Positions 29,819 to 39,020 are shown, counted from the first letter of the stretch. The stretch is 64,000 nt of DNA from Sva-07 sp963752815 (GCA_963752815.1 CAVVZI010000006.1:372001-436000), one strand, 5' to 3'. Made by a program: numbers and translations. Notes: generated by a model from the letters alone, not told the origin.

Positions 29819-31006
29819 ATGACCACGTACACCTTCACCTCTGAGAGCGTCACCGAAGGACACCCCGACAAGATGGCCGACCAGGTCTCTGATGCGGTGC
29901 TCGACGCGATCCTGGCCGAGGACCCCAACGCCCGAGTGGCGTGCGAGACCATGCTCACCACGGGCCTGTGCGTCATCGCCGGCGAGATCACGACCGACGC
30001 GTACATCGAGATCCCCAAGATCGCCCGCGAGACGATCAACGAAATCGGCTACGACAACGCTCTCTACGGTTTCGACGGCAACACGTGCGGCGTCATCGTG
30101 TCGATCGACGAGCAGAGCCCTGACATCGCCCAGGGCGTGAACATCAGCGAAGAGGTCCGCACCGGTTCCTCCGGCGAGGATCAGCTCAACGCGCAGGGCG
30201 CGGGCGACCAGGGCATGATGTTCGGTTACGCCTGCAACGAGACGGCCGACCTGATGCCGATCCCGATCTGGACGGCCCATCGCCTGTCCGAGCGGCTCGC
30301 CGAGGTGCGCAAGTCCGGCCAGGTCCCGTACCTGCGGCCCGACGGCAAGACCCAGGTCACCTTCCAGTACGAAGACGGCAAGCCGGTCGCGCTCAAGGGC
30401 GTGCTCATCAGCACCCAGCACCAGGAAGGCGTCGACCGCGACACGGTCATCCGCCCCGACCTGATCGACCAGGTGATCCGCCCGATCATCCCCGAGCAGT
30501 TCGCCGACGACGACTACGACATCTACGTCAACCCGACCGGCAACTTCGTGCGCGGCGGACCGTACGCCGACTGTGGCCTCACCGGCCGCAAGATCATCGT
30601 CGACACCTACGGCGGCATGGGCCGTCACGGTGGCGGTGCGTTCTCCGGCAAGGACCCGAGCAAGGTCGACCGTTCGGCCGCCTACGCCGGCCGCTGGGTC
30701 GCCAAGCACGTGGTGGCCAGTGGCGCCGCCGACCGCTGCGAGGTCCAGCTGGCGTACGCCATCGGCATGGCCCATCCGATGAGCATCCTCGTCGAGACGT
30801 TCGGCACGGCCAAGGTCGACCCCGCCATCATCGAGGCGGCCGTGCGCTCGACGTTCGACCTGCGTCCCGGCGCCATCGTCCGCGACCTCGACCTGAAGCG
30901 GCCGATCTACCGGCAGACCGCGGCCTACGGTCACTTCGGCCGGCCCGGCTTCCCGTGGGAAGAACTCGGTCGCCTCGACGAGTTCATGCTCGCCGTCGGC
31001 GCCTGA
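29819..31006 (+). CDS. metK: S-adenosylmethionine synthetase
   Basis: A 395-residue enzyme making SAM from methionine and ATP. All signatures are present: TSESVTEGHPDKMADQVSDA at the N-terminus, GAGDQGMMFGYA near residue 128, and the P-loop-like GGGAFSGKDPSKVDRSAAY near 270. I see no riboswitch in the 21-nt gap after coaBC. Confidence 0.98.
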   Translation: MTTYTFTSESVTEGHPDKMADQVSDAVLDAILAEDPNARVACETMLTTGLCVIAGEITTDAYIEIPKIARETINEIGYDNALYGFDGNTCGVIVSIDEQSPDIAQGVNISEEVRTGSSGEDQLNAQGAGDQGMMFGYACNETADLMPIPIWTAHRLSERLAEVRKSGQVPYLRPDGKTQVTFQYEDGKPVALKGVLISTQHQEGVDRDTVIRPDLIDQVIRPIIPEQFADDDYDIYVNPTGNFVRGGPYADCGLTGRKIIVDTYGGMGRHGGGAFSGKDPSKVDRSAAYAGRWVAKHVVASGAADRCEVQLAYAIGMAHPMSILVETFGTAKVDPAIIEAAVRSTFDLRPGAIVRDLDLKRPIYRQTAAYGHFGRPGFPWEELGRLDEFMLAVGA

Positions 31007-31032
31007 ACTGCCCCGAACGCGATTGATCGTCG

Positions 31033-32786
31033 TTGATCGCCCGGGTCCTCCCCGATGTCTCGGGGCTCGACCGGGCGTTCGACTATCTCGTTCCCGATGA
31101 ACTCCGCTCGACCGTGGAGGTCGGCACGATCGTTCGTGTCGACCTCCACGGTCGTCGCGTCGGGGGGTGGGTCATCGAGCTGGCCGACGAGGTCGCCGAC
31201 GGGGTCGACGCCGACCGCCTGAAGCCGATCGCGCTCAAACCGATCGTGAAGGTCACCGGCGCGGGTCCGTCGGCCGGCCTGATCGAGCTCGCCGAGTGGG
31301 CGTCGGTGCGTTGGGCGGCGCGGCGGTTGCGGCCGTTCCTCGTCACGGCCTCGCCCGAACGGGCCGTCACCGGGTTGCCGCTCGCGTCACGGACCGTCCG
31401 CGGCACGGTCGGGCCGACGTCGCCCGCCACCACCGCGATGCTCGAAGGCGGGGGAGGTGTGCTCCGGCTGCCACCGCGTGTGGATCAGATGCCGGCCCTG
31501 CTGTCGGCGGTGCAGTTCACCGCGGGCCGGGCCGGATCGCTCCTCGCCATCGTCCCGTCGCAGGCCCAGGTGGCGTTCCTCGCGACCCGCCTGTCGCGCG
31601 CCGGGCTGACGGTGGCGGTCGTGCCACGTGACTGGGCGCTCGCCGCGGCGGGCGTCGACGTGGTCATCGGATCGCGCTCGGCCGCGTGGGCGCCGTGTGC
31701 CGGGCTCGCCGCGGCGATCGTGCTCGACGAACACGACGAAGCGCTGCAGGAGGAACGTTCGCCGACGTGGCATGCGCGCGACGTGGTGCTCGAACGCTGC
31801 CGGCGGGCGGGAGTCCCGGCCGTCCTCGTGTCGCCCGTGCCGACGCTGACCGCGGTGGTCGATGCGGCAGGGGAGCGCGGCGTGGTCCACCCCGAGGCCG
31901 CCGGGAACGTGCGGGCTGGCCGCGGATCACGGTCGTCGACCGCACCGATGAGGACCCGTGGAAGCGCTCGGTGGTCACCTCGGCGCTGATCGACCGCCTG
32001 CGCGACCCCGTGTTGAGGGTGGTCTGCGTGAGCAACATCACGGGGCGAGCTCGGGTGCTCGCGTGTCGGAACTGCCGGGCCCTCGTGCGCTGCGAGGTCT
32101 GCGACGCGGCGGTCGGGCTCGCCGACGACGGTCACCTCGACTGCCGCCGCTGCGGCACGAGTCGACCGCCCGTGTGCCAGGAGTGCGGCCGCTCGGCGTT
32201 CGCCAACCTGCGCCCCGGTGTCACCCGGTTGCGCGAGGAGCTCGAAGCCGCGGCGAACCGTCCGGTGGTATCGGTCACCGGCACGAGCGGACCGTTGCCG
32301 CTCGGCGGCGCGATCCACGTGGGAACCGAGGCGGTGCTGCACCGCGTCGGGTCCGCCGATGTGGTGGCGTTCCTCGAGTTCGATTCCGAGATGCTGGCGC
32401 CTCGTTTCCGATCCGCCGAGCACGCGATGGCGCTGATCGTGCGCGCCGCGCGCATCGCGCCGGAGGTGCTGATCCAGACGTTCGCGCCAGGCCACGAGGT
32501 GATCCGGGCGGCCCGCGCCGCCGACCCGTCGATCGCCTCCGACATCGATCGGGCGCGCCGCGAGATGCTGTCGCTCCCACCGTTCGGCGCGCTGGCGCGG
32601 GTGTCGGGCGACGGGACCGACGAGTTCGCGGCCGCGCTCGAAGCTGCCGGACTGGAGGTCGGGCGGACCGGTGGGTCGACTCTCGTGCGGGGTCCCGACT
32701 GGATGGAACTCGGGGCGACACTGAACGCCACGGAGCGTCCGGCCGGATCACGACTGCGGATCGAGGTCGACCCAGTTCGCGTGTGA
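31033..32786 (+). CDS. priA: Primosomal protein N' (PriA), helicase-degenerate, frameshifted as written
   Basis: A replication-restart factor recognising stalled forks. The N-terminal 3'-DNA-binding domain (ARVLPDVSGLDRAFDYLVP) is followed by a helicase-like core lacking Walker A: the GxTGSGKT segment is missing and the DEEH-type box reads LDEHDEA. A zinc-binding region has CRNCRALVRCEVCD and CRRCGTSRPPVCQECG. Degenerate PriA is usual in actinobacteria. The frame breaks at about 31915: NVRAG... jumps to WPRITVVDRTDED. Turning GGCTGG into GGCGCGCTGG restores 585 residues. The start is TTG at 31033. Confidence 0.88.
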
Positions 32787-32837
32787 GAACGATGGAGATG
32801 TGACTCACGGCCGTGTCATATCTGTCACAGCGATCCT

Positions 32838-32843
32838 TATCCT
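32838..32843 (+). promoter_or_regulatory. Putative -10 (TATCCT) for the YunG-like gene
   Basis: TATCCT ends 8 nt before the GTG at 32852 and helps choose that start over a GTG at 32813. Confidence 0.45.
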
Positions 32844-32851
32844 GGCCGGCG

Positions 32852-33235
32852 GTGGAAATCGATCTCGACACACTGCGCACAGCCATCTCCCGCTCGTGGT
32901 GGGTCGACACCACCGATTGTCCCGACACCTGGACGCCGGAGAACCCGAGCCTCGGCCAGTGCGCCGTCACCTCGCTGGCGGTCCGTGACTACCTCGGCGG
33001 CCAGGTGCGACTCGCGTGGGTCCTGCGCGACGGTCAGCAGGTCGACATGCACTGCTGGAACGAGCTGGATGACGGCACGATCCTCGACTTCACGGCCGAC
33101 CAGTTCGACTACGAGTACGAACTCGGCGAACCGCTCGACCTGCAGCCGATCGTCGACGAGACGGGCGTCGATCGCCACGCGTTGATCGCCGGCCGCATCG
33201 CCGCCGAACTCGAACTCCTCGCCGCCTCCCGCTGA
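32852..33235 (+). CDS. YunG-like protein
   Basis: A 127-residue soluble protein resembling the Bacillus YunG family. The conserved segment is WTPENPSLGQCAVTSLAVRDYLGG followed by the VDMHCWNELDDG box and FDYEYE. A conserved Cys (GQC) and His/Asp residues suggest a small papain-like or transglutaminase-like fold, but no activity is established. The GTG at 32852 is preferred because the family sequence starts there and a -10 hexamer is well placed. A longer form from GTG 32813 (140 residues) cannot be excluded. Confidence 0.7.
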   Translation: MEIDLDTLRTAISRSWWVDTTDCPDTWTPENPSLGQCAVTSLAVRDYLGGQVRLAWVLRDGQQVDMHCWNELDDGTILDFTADQFDYEYELGEPLDLQPIVDETGVDRHALIAGRIAAELELLAASR

Positions 33236-33275
33236 ACGAACCCCAGCCGCCGTCGTCCGCTTGTCGACGGGTCGA

Positions 33276-33941
33276 TCATCGGCCGTCGGGCACGGTGACT
33301 GCCAACAGCCGGAAGCCGGCCTTCGACATGACCCGTTCGGTCGGGTAGCCCCGTTCGCCCAGCCAGCGTTGGAGGGAGTCGGCGCCGAGGTGCTTCTGCA
33401 CGACGAGCGTCGCCGAACCGCCATCGGTGATGAGCGGGAGCCAACGCAACAGGAGATCGTGCAACGCGGCCTTGCCGACGCGGATCGGCGGGTTCGACCA
33501 GATCGTGCCGAACCGGACCTCGGCCGGCACGTCGTCGGGTCGGCACACCCGAATGTTGTCGAGCCCGTTGGCCAGGGCGTTCGCCCGGCACAGGTCGAGG
33601 GCGCGCTCGTTCACGTCGACGGCCCACACCACCGCCGCGGGCGACCGGCGGGCCATGGTCATCGCGATCGGACCCGCTCCGCATCCGAGATCGAGCACGT
33701 CCCCGCTGGACACGAGGGGCGGGTTCGAACGCAGCAGCAGGGAGGTTCCCGCGTCGAGTCGACCTCGGGCGAACACACCCCGGTCGGTCTGCAACGTGAA
33801 CGCCACGTCCGGCAGCGACACGTCGATGGCGACCGGATCGGAGGCGACCGTGGGGTCGTCGTCGAAGTACTGCGCGGTCGGGCGCTCGGACAGCTCGTCG
33901 TCCCGGCCATCGTCGCCCGCATGGTCGCACGGCGCGGTCAT
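33276..33941 (-). CDS. RsmC-like class I methyltransferase
   Basis: A 221-residue SAM-dependent methyltransferase of the MTS family. SAM motif I is VLDLGCGAGPIAM near residue 81, the acidic motif II VWAVDVNERALDL lies near 107, and the catalytic IWSNPPIRVG near 147 is the NPP-x motif used to methylate a base amino group. RsmC modifies G1207 of 16S rRNA; this protein is a single-domain relative. It is convergent with the YunG-like gene and divergent from def. Confidence 0.85.
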   Translation of the reverse strand: MTAPCDHAGDDGRDDELSERPTAQYFDDDPTVASDPVAIDVSLPDVAFTLQTDRGVFARGRLDAGTSLLLRSNPPLVSSGDVLDLGCGAGPIAMTMARRSPAAVVWAVDVNERALDLCRANALANGLDNIRVCRPDDVPAEVRFGTIWSNPPIRVGKAALHDLLLRWLPLITDGGSATLVVQKHLGADSLQRWLGERGYPTERVMSKAGFRLLAVTVPDGR

Positions 33942-33947
33942 GCCCCG

Positions 33948-33953
33948 TAGCCT
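33948..33953 (+). promoter_or_regulatory. Putative -10 (TAGCCT), leaderless type, for def
   Basis: TAGCCT ends 8 nt before the ATG at 33962. Confidence 0.45.
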
Positions 33954-33961
33954 GGCAGGTG

Positions 33962-34505
33962 ATGGCGTACAAGATCCGCACCTTCGGCGACCCGGTCCTC
34001 AAGACCCAGGCGGCGCGCGTCGAGCGACGTCGACGGCAAGATCATCCGGCTCGTCGACGACATGTTCGACACGCTCGTCGACTCGGGCAACGGCCTGGCC
34101 CTCGCCGCCCCCCAGATCGGCGTGCAGAAGCAGGTCGTGGTGTGGGATCTCGGCGACGAGCCACTGGCGATCATCAACCCCGAAGTCGTCGAGTCCGACG
34201 GCGAGTGGGTGTACGACGAGGGCTGCCTGTCGATCCCCGGTCTGTACGTCGAGATGTTGCGACCGAAGACGGTGCTGGTCCGTGGCGTCGACATCGAGGG
34301 CAACGTCATCGAGATCGAGGCCGACGAGCTGGAGGCCCGCATGTTCCAGCACGAGATCGACCATCTCCAAGGCGTGCTCATGTTCGACCGGATGACGCCC
34401 GATCAGCGCAAGGAAGCGTTGCGGGAGTACCGGCGGATCGAAGACGAAGCGGCGACGCAGGCCGCCGCTCGGCAACCGATGCGTCGGCGCCTCCGTCTGA
34501 GCTGA
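33962..34505 (+). CDS. def: Peptide deformylase, frameshifted near the 5' end as written
   Basis: A metal hydrolase removing formyl groups from new proteins. The three family motifs are present: GLALAAPQIG (GxGLAAxQxG), EGCLSIPG with the metal Cys, and FQHEIDHLQGVL with the HExxH metal site. The N-terminus starts MAYKIRTFGDPVLKTQAARV and then breaks at about 34020-34023; the next frame resumes at SDVDGKIIRLVDD. Restoring one CG in TCGAG (to TCGCGAG) gives 181 residues. It lies 8 nt before fmt, its functional partner in formyl-Met metabolism. Confidence 0.93.
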
Positions 34506-34513
34506 CGTTCGTC

Positions 34514-35346
34514 GTGAAACTCGTCTTCCTCGGCACGCCCGACATGGCGGTGCCGCCGTTGCGGGCGCTCGTCGACGCCGGCCACGAGGTGGTGCTGGTC
34601 GTCACCCGTGCCGACAAGCGTCGCGGGCGCGGGGGAGCGACGACGCCGAGCCCCGTCAAGGCAGCCGCGCTCGAACTCGGGCTCACGGTGACACATCAGG
34701 TCGACGACGTGCTCGGCGCGGCGGAGCAGGGGGCCGAACTCGGTGTGGTCGTGGCGTTCGGGCAGATCATCAAACCGCACGTCCTCGCCGCGCTGCCGAT
34801 GATCAATCTCCACTTCTCGCTGTTGCCGCGCTGGCGCGGCGCGGCCCCGGTCGAGCGGGCGATGCTGGCGGGCGACGACCTGACCGGGGTGTGCGTCATG
34901 CGTGTCGAGGAGGGGCTCGACACCGGCGGCGTCTACGCCGTTCGGCCGCGTGCCGATCAGCGACACGGTCACCGCCGCCGAGTTGCGGGCCGAGCTCGTC
35001 ACGGCCGGCACCGAAGCGCTCGTGGAGACGCTGAGCGCACCGGTGGCCGAGTGGATCGGCGAGGCCTACCCACAGGAGGGTGAGGCCACCTACGCCCAGA
35101 AGTTCACCCCCGGCGAGTTCGAGATCGACTGGGCCGTCGCCGGTCGTCGACATCCATCGGCTCATCCGCGTGGGCGGCGCCTGGACGACGTTCCGATCGA
35201 AGCGGCTGAAGATCCACGCCGCCGACCTCGTGGACGGCCGCATCGTGCCGACGCTCGTCCAGCCCGAAGGGAAGCCGACGATGACGTTCGAGGCGTGGCG
35301 CAACGGCTCCCGTCCCGGTCCGACGGAACTGTTCGGCCCGCAGTGA
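34514..35346 (+). CDS. fmt: Methionyl-tRNA formyltransferase, frameshifted twice as written
   Basis: Transfers formyl from 10-formyl-THF to initiator Met-tRNA. The start KLVFLGTPDMAVPPL and the catalytic region INLHFSLLPRWRGAAPVERAM (Asn, His) are clear, and LDTGGVYAVRP follows. Breaks occur at about 34946-34954 (resuming VPISDTVTAAEL) and 35139-35145 (resuming VDIHRLIRVGGAWTTF). Each is repaired by one CG (CCGCGT to CCGCGCGT; CCGG to CCGCGG). The repaired length is 278, slightly short for the family. Start GTG at 34514; the stop overlaps rsmB. Confidence 0.92.
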
Positions 35347-36527
35347 CTCGCCCGGCTCGCCGAGGGTCGCCCGGAACGACGGCGTCACGTGCGGCGGATC
35401 GGACGCCGAACGCGCGGCAGGTGGCACTCGACGTCCTCCGGCGGATCGAGGACGACGGTGCGTACGCCAACCTCGCGCTCGGCCCGGCGCTGCAGCAGTC
35501 GCAGCTCGGCGAACTCGACCGCAAGTTCGTGACCGAACTCGTCTACGGCACGACGCGGATGCGACGAGCGTGCGACTCGCTCGTCGATCGTTTCGTCGCC
35601 ACTCCGCCCGACTCGGTGACGCGCTCCGTGTTGCGGCTGGGCGCCTATCAGCTGGCCTACGCCGGAGTGCCCCCGCACGCGGCGGTCGGTGAGACCGTCG
35701 GGCTCGCACCGAAGCGCACCCGCGGTCTGGTCAATGCCGTGCTCCGCAAGGTGTCACGGCTGTCGGTCGACGAGCAGGTCTGGCCGTCCGACGGCGCTCG
35801 GCTGAGCTATCCCGACTGGATCGTCGACACGTTTCGCACCGAGGTCGGCGACGAGTGGGAAGCGGCCCTGGCGCGGATGAACGAGGCGCCCACCGTGACC
35901 CATCGTCCCGATGGCTACATCCAGGACGAGTCGTCACAGTGGGTCGCGGCGAACGTCGAGGCACGAGCGGGGGAACGGATCTTCGACGTGTGTGCGGCGC
36001 CGGGCGGCAAGGCGACCGCCCTCGCCGGTGACGGCCCGGGTGGACATGCCGTGGTGATCGCCGGCGACCAGCGTCCCGGTCGGGCACGCCTCGTCCGCGA
36101 CAACGCCGCCGCACTCGATCTGCCGATCCCCGTCCTCGTGGCCGATGGCACCGCGCCGCCGTTCCGGCCCGGAGTATTCGACGCGGTGTTGCTCGATGCG
36201 CCGTGCTCGGGTCTCGGCGCGCTGCGCCGGCGCGCCGACGCGCGCTGGCGGATCACGCCGAACGACGTCGCCGAGCTGGCCGACCTCCAGCGCCGGCTCC
36301 TGGCGTCCGCGGCCGAGTTGGTCCGCCCCGGCGGGCGCCTCGTCTACAGCGTGTGCACGATCACCGCCGCGGAGTCGATCGATCATCCGGTACCCGCCGG
36401 CTTCGAGATCGACGACCGCGAGCCGACGACCGGCACCTGGCGGCCGTTCGGCCACGGATGGCGGGTGTTGCCGCACGACGCCGACACCGACGGCATGGTG
36501 CTCGTTCGGTACCGTCGGTCGGCATGA
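35343..36527 (+). CDS. rsmB: 16S rRNA (cytosine-967-C5)-methyltransferase family protein
   Basis: A 394-residue protein. Residues about 20-145 form a NusB-like RNA-binding domain (ARQVALDVLRRIEDDGAYANLAL) and residues about 190-390 form a SAM methyltransferase. Motif I is FDVCAAPGGKATAL. The two catalytic cysteines of the RNA m5C class lie in LLDAPCSGLGALRR (motif IV) and YSVCTI (motif VI). The def-fmt-rsmB order is widely conserved. GTG at 35343 overlaps the fmt stop; the stop overlaps the next gene. Confidence 0.94.
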   Translation: MTRPARRGSPGTTASRAADRTPNARQVALDVLRRIEDDGAYANLALGPALQQSQLGELDRKFVTELVYGTTRMRRACDSLVDRFVATPPDSVTRSVLRLGAYQLAYAGVPPHAAVGETVGLAPKRTRGLVNAVLRKVSRLSVDEQVWPSDGARLSYPDWIVDTFRTEVGDEWEAALARMNEAPTVTHRPDGYIQDESSQWVAANVEARAGERIFDVCAAPGGKATALAGDGPGGHAVVIAGDQRPGRARLVRDNAAALDLPIPVLVADGTAPPFRPGVFDAVLLDAPCSGLGALRRRADARWRITPNDVAELADLQRRLLASAAELVRPGGRLVYSVCTITAAESIDHPVPAGFEIDDREPTTGTWRPFGHGWRVLPHDADTDGMVLVRYRRSA

Positions 36528-37019
36528 GCCACGACCACGGTTCCGGCGCGCCACAGCAGGCGAAGGTGTTGACCGTCAGTGACGGCGTCGCCCACGGCGT
36601 GCGCGACGACGCCAGCGGGCGGGCCCTCGTCGCCCACCTCACCGCCGCGGGGTTCGACGTGGTCGACCAGCGGGTCACCGCCGACGGCGCCGACCTCGTC
36701 GCCGCCGTGCTGCACCGAGATGGCCGACGGCTTCGCCGGGCTGATCGTGTCGACGGGCGGCACCGGCTTCGCTCCTCGCGACCAGACACCCGAGGGCACC
36801 CGGGCCGTGATCGAACGCGACGCACCGGGGCTCGCCGAGGCGATGCGGCTGTGCAGCCCGCTCGGTCGCCTGTCGCGTGGCGTGGTCGGCATCCGGGGGA
36901 GCGCGATCATCGCCAACACACCCGGCAGCACCAAGGGCTGCGTCGAACAACTCGACGCCGTGCTCGACGTGATCCCCCACGCCCTCCGCCTCCTCCACGA
37001 CACCGACACCTCCCACTGA
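36524..37019 (+). CDS. MogA/MoaB-family molybdopterin-binding protein, frameshifted as written
   Basis: A protein of the MoCF-binding fold; MogA/MoaB adenylylate molybdopterin before molybdenum insertion. KVLTVSDGVAHGVRDD at the N-terminus and LIVSTGGTGFAPRDQTPEGT are the family motifs, with LSRGVVGIRGSAIIANTPGST downstream. The frame breaks at about 36714-36719 between VAAVLH and EMADGFAG. Adding one CG (CCGAG to CCGCGAG) gives 165 residues. It is coupled to rsmB by an ATGA overlap. With mobA at the left edge it suggests molybdoenzyme use. Confidence 0.87.
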
Positions 37020-37032
37020 TCCGCCCTCATTC

Positions 37033-37089
37033 CTCGTTTGCGTCAGAATTTCTGAGGGACGGCGCCTCAGAAATTCTGACGCAAACGAG
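37033..37089. repeat. Perfect palindrome with 25-bp arms, family 2
   Basis: Positions 37033-37057 and 37065-37089 are exact reverse complements around a 7-nt loop (GACGGCG). The outer arm, starting CTCGTTTGCGTCAG, is shared with the copy at 2122-2174. It lies between mog and hisG. There is no T-run, so it is not a textbook terminator. Confidence 0.9.
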
Positions 37090-37149
37090 TAGTTCGGGGC
37101 ACTGGATGGAGGACCGGGAATCGGCGGGAGGGTCGGAGGGGGCGAGGGA

Positions 37150-37155
37150 TAGCCT
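37150..37155 (+). promoter_or_regulatory. Putative -10 (TAGCCT), leaderless type, for hisG
   Basis: TAGCCT ends 8 nt before the hisG GTG. Confidence 0.45.
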
Positions 37156-37163
37156 GAGCCGTC

Positions 37164-38036
37164 GTGCTCAGACTGGTGCTCCCCAAGGGTTCGCTCGAGA
37201 AGGCGACCCTCGAACTGTTCGAGGCCGCCGACCTGCCGGTCACCCGGTCGTCGTCGGTCGACTACCAGGGCACGATCGATGATCCTCGCATCGCGTCGGT
37301 GCGCATCCTGCGGCCGCAGGAGATCGCCACGTACGTGCAGGAAGGCCTGTTCGACTTCGGCATCACGGGGCGCGACTGGATCGAGGAGACCGGCAGCAAC
37401 GTCGTCAGTCTCGGCGAGCTGAAGTACTCGAAGGCCACCAGCCGGCCGATCAGGCTCGTCGTCGCCGTCGCCGGCGACTCGCCGGCCGAGTCGGTCGCCG
37501 ACCTGCCCGACGGCGTGCGCGTCCAATCGGAGTACCCCGAGCTGACCAAGCGCTTCTTCGTCAAGCACGGCGTGCAGGCCGACGTGCGCCTGTCGTACGG
37601 GGCGACCGAGGCGAAGATCCCCGACATCGCCGACTGCGTGGTGGAGATCACCGAGACCGGTCGCGCCCTGCGGGCCGCCGGGCTCAAGGTGATCGACACG
37701 ATCCTCACGAGCTACACCGAGGTGGTCGCCAACGCCGAGTCGGCCGCCGACCCCGAGAAGCGGCGGGCGATGGATCAGGTGATGACCCTCCTGAACGGTG
37801 TGCTCGACGCCCGCGGCCGTGTGCTCCTCAAGCTCAACGTGTCCGAGGAGAATCGTGACCGCCTCCTCGCCGTGCTTCCTTCGATGAAATCCCCGACGAT
37901 CTCCCTGCTCGCGAACGGCGGCTATGCGGTCGAGACCGTGGTCGAGAAGCGGTCGATCAACCTGATCATCCCCGAGATCATCGACGCCGGCGCCACCGAC
38001 CTGCTCGAACTGCCGATCTCCAAGATCGTGCCGTGA
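37164..38036 (+). CDS. hisG: ATP phosphoribosyltransferase, long form
   Basis: A 290-residue enzyme joining ATP and PRPP, the first step of histidine synthesis. The N-terminal LRLVLPKGSLEKATLELF and the FDFGITGRDWIEE segment are typical, and the PRPP-binding region contains CVVEITETGRALRAAGL. The C-terminal 80 residues are the ACT-like allosteric domain of the long form, so HisZ is not needed. The other his genes are not in this window. The stop overlaps the next gene. Confidence 0.96.
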   Translation: MLRLVLPKGSLEKATLELFEAADLPVTRSSSVDYQGTIDDPRIASVRILRPQEIATYVQEGLFDFGITGRDWIEETGSNVVSLGELKYSKATSRPIRLVVAVAGDSPAESVADLPDGVRVQSEYPELTKRFFVKHGVQADVRLSYGATEAKIPDIADCVVEITETGRALRAAGLKVIDTILTSYTEVVANAESAADPEKRRAMDQVMTLLNGVLDARGRVLLKLNVSEENRDRLLAVLPSMKSPTISLLANGGYAVETVVEKRSINLIIPEIIDAGATDLLELPISKIVP

Positions 38037-38239
38037 ACGGCCGGATCGACGGCACCATCGTCCGGTTCGACGTCGATTCCGGCCTCGGCGAGGTGGCCGG
38101 CGCCGACGGCACGGGGTACCCCTTCCACTGCATCGAGATCGCCGACGGCAGCCGCGACATCGCCGTCGGCACCGCGGTCGACTTCGCGCTGTTGCCCAAG
38201 CTCGGCCGCTACGAGGCCGCCGACATCCGGAGCAGGTGA
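38033..38239 (+). CDS. Small cold-shock-domain-like protein
   Basis: A 68-residue protein with a cold-shock (OB-fold) pattern: MNGRIDGTIVRFDVDSGLGEV at the start, where canonical CSPs have G-TVKWFN-KGFGFI, then YPFHCIEIADGSRDI and VDFALLPKLGRYEA. The aromatic RNP1 residues are mostly replaced, so nucleic-acid binding may be altered. GTG at 38033 overlaps the hisG stop (GTGA), indicating co-translation. Confidence 0.75.
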   Translation: MNGRIDGTIVRFDVDSGLGEVAGADGTGYPFHCIEIADGSRDIAVGTAVDFALLPKLGRYEAADIRSR

Positions 38240-38242
38240 CCC

Positions 38243-38273
38243 GGTTCGTTCGGGGTCGGGGCCGAAATGAACC
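38243..38273 (-). repeat. 31-bp interspersed palindrome, family 1, copy 6, supplies a start codon
   Basis: Same 31-bp unit in reverse orientation, with one arm mismatch (AATGAACC instead of AACGAACC). That single change creates the ATG at 38267 used by the alkyltransferase-like gene. Confidence 0.88.
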
Positions 38274-38602
38274 AACTGGCTGACGCGGAGGAACGGGAGC
38301 GGCGGATCCTCGACGTGCTGCTCGCCCTGCGCGAAGGGGAGGTCACGACCTACGGCGACGTCGCCGACACGGCCGGATATCCGAAGCTGTCGCGCCTCGT
38401 CGGGCGGATCCTGGCGACCACCGACGTCGAGGTGCCGTGGTGGCGGGTGGTCAACGCGTCGGGCCAGCTCCGGGCGCATGACGTGCGGGAACAGACGGCG
38501 CTGCTGCGAGCGGAGGGCGTCGATGTGCGTGAGGGGCGCGTCCGCAACGCTCCGTCGGGACGGTTCAGTCGACGGACTCGGCCGGCGCCGAAGCGCCCTT
38601 GA
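38267..38602 (+). CDS. Alkyltransferase-like protein (MGMT DNA-binding domain)
   Basis: A 111-residue protein equivalent to the C-terminal domain of O6-alkylguanine-DNA alkyltransferase: EVTTYGDVADTAGYPKLSRLVGRIL and then VPWWRVVNASGQL. The methyl-accepting Cys of PCHRV is replaced by Trp (VPWWRV), the mark of ATL proteins, which bind O6-alkylguanine and hand it to nucleotide excision repair instead of removing it. The start codon and second codon lie in a 31-bp repeat. Its 3' end overlaps the convergent gene by 38 nt. Confidence 0.88.
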   Translation: MNQLADAEERERRILDVLLALREGEVTTYGDVADTAGYPKLSRLVGRILATTDVEVPWWRVVNASGQLRAHDVREQTALLRAEGVDVREGRVRNAPSGRFSRRTRPAPKRP

Positions 38603-39014
38603 TCTGCACGAATGCCAGCCGGATGTTGTTCAGGGCGTCGCGCATCGTGGGCGCCTCGGCCCCGAGCCGGTCGCCGAGGCCGTCGACGAGGCACGCCACC
38701 GCATCGATCGCCAGGACCGCTTGGACGAGGTCGGGTGGGGTGGACGACAGGTGGATCGCCGCCAGTTCGTACAGCCCCATCACATGGTTGGTGACCACCA
38801 CCTCGGCGGGCACGACGGCGAGGCGCGCCCGGGCCTCGGCCATCTCCCGCTGTGCTGCCTCGACGGCGTCCATCGTGTCGTCATCGATCTCGTCGTCCAG
38901 CTGCACGAACCCGCCGCCGAACTCGGCATCGAGTGCCTCGTCGAAATCGAGATCGTCGTCCAGCTCGTCGAACTCGTCATGGTCGAAGTCCTGCTCAGAG
39001 GTTTCATCGGTCAC
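38565..39014 (-). CDS. Acidic conserved hypothetical protein
   Basis: A 149-residue protein, not recognised beyond likely conservation. The first 60 residues are extremely acidic (EFDELDDDLDFDEALDAEF). The rest looks helical, with LARVVPAEVVVTNHVMGLYELAAIHLS-like amphipathic segments (about residues 70-110) and QAVLAIDAVACLVDGLG. There is no signal or membrane segment. GTG at 39014 is chosen for its -10 hexamer at leaderless spacing and because the acidic domain starts there. It is divergent from infC. Confidence 0.7.
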   Translation of the reverse strand: MTDETSEQDFDHDEFDELDDDLDFDEALDAEFGGGFVQLDDEIDDDTMDAVEAAQREMAEARARLAVVPAEVVVTNHVMGLYELAAIHLSSTPPDLVQAVLAIDAVACLVDGLGDRLGAEAPTMRDALNNIRLAFVQIKGASAPAESVD

Positions 39015-39020
39015 GTGCGG

